This document shows positions 5,458-6,540 of a DNA stretch of 6,540 nt, piece after piece. Within the stretch, counting starts at the first letter, position 1, and every line of letters begins with the position of its first letter. A program made the position numbers and the translations under genes. The stretch covers positions 1 through 6,540 of the forward strand of contig CABQMV010000108.1 in the NCBI GenBank assembly GCA_902465325.1, read 5' to 3'. The notes under the pieces were generated by a model. That model had not been told where the DNA came from. It worked only from the letters and a program-made list of their open reading frames with translations, and ran no database searches. The DNA comes from an uncultured Oscillospiraceae bacterium (GTDB lineage Bacteria; Bacillota; Clostridia; UBA1212; SIG427).

Positions 5458-6540
5458 GTGTTTTTATCACCTGAGAAAATAGTAGAAACTGTTAAAATGA
5501 TACAGGAGGAGCATCTGGATATCAGAACGGTGACCATGGGCATCAGTCTGCTGGACTGTATCCGTTCTGATATAGATGCTACTTGTTCCCGCGTCTATGA
5601 AAAAATCTGTGCCAAGGCAGGCTCTCTGGTTCCGGTGTGTCAGGATATAGAGACTATGTTGGGAATTCCCATTATCAACAAGAGGATTTCCATTACCCCT
5701 GCCGCAATGCTTATCGGCAAAGGCTGTCAGGCAGACTGTGTGAAGCTGGCTGAGACCCTGGAAGCGGCGGCGAAGACTACGGGCGTCAACTTTATCGGCG
5801 GCTTTTCTGCCCTTGTGCACAAGGGCTATACAGAGGCGGACAGGACGCTGATTGACTCTATACCGGAAGCGCTGCTGGCCACTTCTAGAGTTTGCTGCAG
5901 TGTAAATGTAGGGACCACCAAAGCCGGTATCAATATGGATGCCGTAAAGACAATGGGACAGATTATAAAAAAAGCTGCTGATTCTTCTGCTGATACAGGG
6001 GGGGCTTCCTGTGCGAGGATTGTAGTTTTTGCCAATGCGCCGGAGGACAACCCATTTATGGCGGGGGCTTTTCACGGCGTAGGAGAACCGGAATGTGTAA
6101 TTAATGTAGGTGTCAGCGGTCCGGGCGTTGTAAAATGTGCATTGGAGCAGGTACGGGGGCAGGATTTCAGCGTGGTGGCGGAAACCATTAAAAAGACGGC
6201 TTTTAAGGTGACCCGTATGGGTCAGCTGGTGGCCAGAGAGGCCAGCCAGCGGCTGGGAGTGTCTTTCGGAATTGTAGATCTTTCCTTGGCGCCTACGCCG
6301 GCGGTGGGAGACAGTGTGGCCAGAATTTTAGAGGAGATGGGACTGGAGCGCTGCGGGGCGCACGGAACGACAGCGGCTTTAGCACTGCTTAACGATGCGG
6401 TAAAAAAAGGAGGCGTGATGGCTTCTTCCCATGTAGGCGGTCTGAGCGGAGCCTTTATTCCTGTAAGTGAAGATGAAGGGATGATCGATTCCGTGCTGCA
6501 CGGTTCCCTGTCAATAGAGAAATTGGAAGCCATGACCTGT
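5458..6540 (+). CDS. UPF0210/DUF711 'PFL family' protein, N-terminal 361 residues (3' end outside window)
   Basis: The frame opens at a GTG start and runs through the window edge with no stop, showing 361 of the family's usual 450 or so residues. Conserved UPF0210 blocks appear in order: D21-I-R-T-V-T-M-G-I-S-L-L-D-C34, G-I-P-I-I-N-K-R-I-S-I-T-P near 71-83, G109-V-N-F-I-G-G-F-S-A-L-V, N193-A-P-E-D-N-P-F-M-A-G-A-F-H-G, then I-N-V-G-V-S-G-P-G-V-V, A-P-T-P-A-V-G-D-S-V, H302-G-T-T-A-A-L-A-L-L-N-D and G-G-L-S-G-A-F-I-P-V. The protein is predicted cytosolic, with no signal or membrane segment. The fold is related to pyruvate formate-lyase and ribonucleotide reductase barrels, hence the database name, but I see no glycyl-radical motif in the visible part, and no reaction is established to my knowledge. 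The adjacent ACT protein is its usual neighbour. The visible part has no frameshift. Confidence 0.92.
   Translation, partial: MFLSPEKIVETVKMIQEEHLDIRTVTMGISLLDCIRSDIDATCSRVYEKICAKAGSLVPVCQDIETMLGIPIINKRISITPAAMLIGKGCQADCVKLAETLEAAAKTTGVNFIGGFSALVHKGYTEADRTLIDSIPEALLATSRVCCSVNVGTTKAGINMDAVKTMGQIIKKAADSSADTGGASCARIVVFANAPEDNPFMAGAFHGVGEPECVINVGVSGPGVVKCALEQVRGQDFSVVAETIKKTAFKVTRMGQLVAREASQRLGVSFGIVDLSLAPTPAVGDSVARILEEMGLERCGAHGTTAALALLNDAVKKGGVMASSHVGGLSGAFIPVSEDEGMIDSVLHGSLSIEKLEAMTC

Noticed and set aside
5467..6075. Reverse-strand open frame of 202 codons
   Set aside because: It is antisense to a highly conserved UPF0210 coding region and shows no recognisable protein features.

Overview
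The window looks like chromosomal DNA of a low-to-mid GC Firmicute, most likely a clostridial lineage such as Lachnospiraceae. This rests on the gene order mreC-mreD-mrdA-minD, strong GGAGG-type ribosome binding sites, and a UPF0237/UPF0210 pair of the kind common in Firmicutes. The assignment is inference; no rRNA or other marker gene is present. All six genes lie on the + strand and are tightly packed. No stretch over 300 bases lacks a gene, and I see no tRNA, rRNA, CRISPR array, IS element or phage gene.

Layout: the 3' part of mreC (to 484), mreD (474-1079, overlapping mreC by 11 bases) and the elongation transpeptidase PBP2/mrdA (1099-3228) form a cell-shape operon. After a gap of about 100 bases comes a divergent MinD-like ATPase (3330-4181). 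A second gap of 62 bases with a plausible extended -10 promoter leads to a membrane-anchored NodB/PdaA-like polysaccharide deacetylase homologue (4244-5140). Last are an ACT-domain protein of the UPF0237 type (5162-5434) and the first 361 codons of its usual partner, a UPF0210/DUF711 'PFL family' protein (5458 to the window edge, GTG start).

How the genes fit together: MreC, MreD and PBP2 are the core of the lateral wall elongation machinery. MinD normally positions the division site through MinC, and in many clostridia minC and minE flank minD in this same locus. Here both are absent, and the MinD-like protein has Asn at the switch I position occupied by Asp40 in E. coli MinD, while keeping an intact P-loop and a plausible C-terminal membrane helix. 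The next gene keeps the PdaA-like fold signature but has lost the zinc-binding and catalytic residues at nearly every motif, so it is probably a non-enzymatic wall-associated protein. These two altered proteins next to the elongation genes are the most interesting content. The ACT/UPF0210 pair looks like a separate metabolic or regulatory module.

A caution: the first 23 bases are an exact reverse complement of bases 45-67, and they encode residues that do not fit MreC. The left edge may be an assembly or library fold-back artefact.
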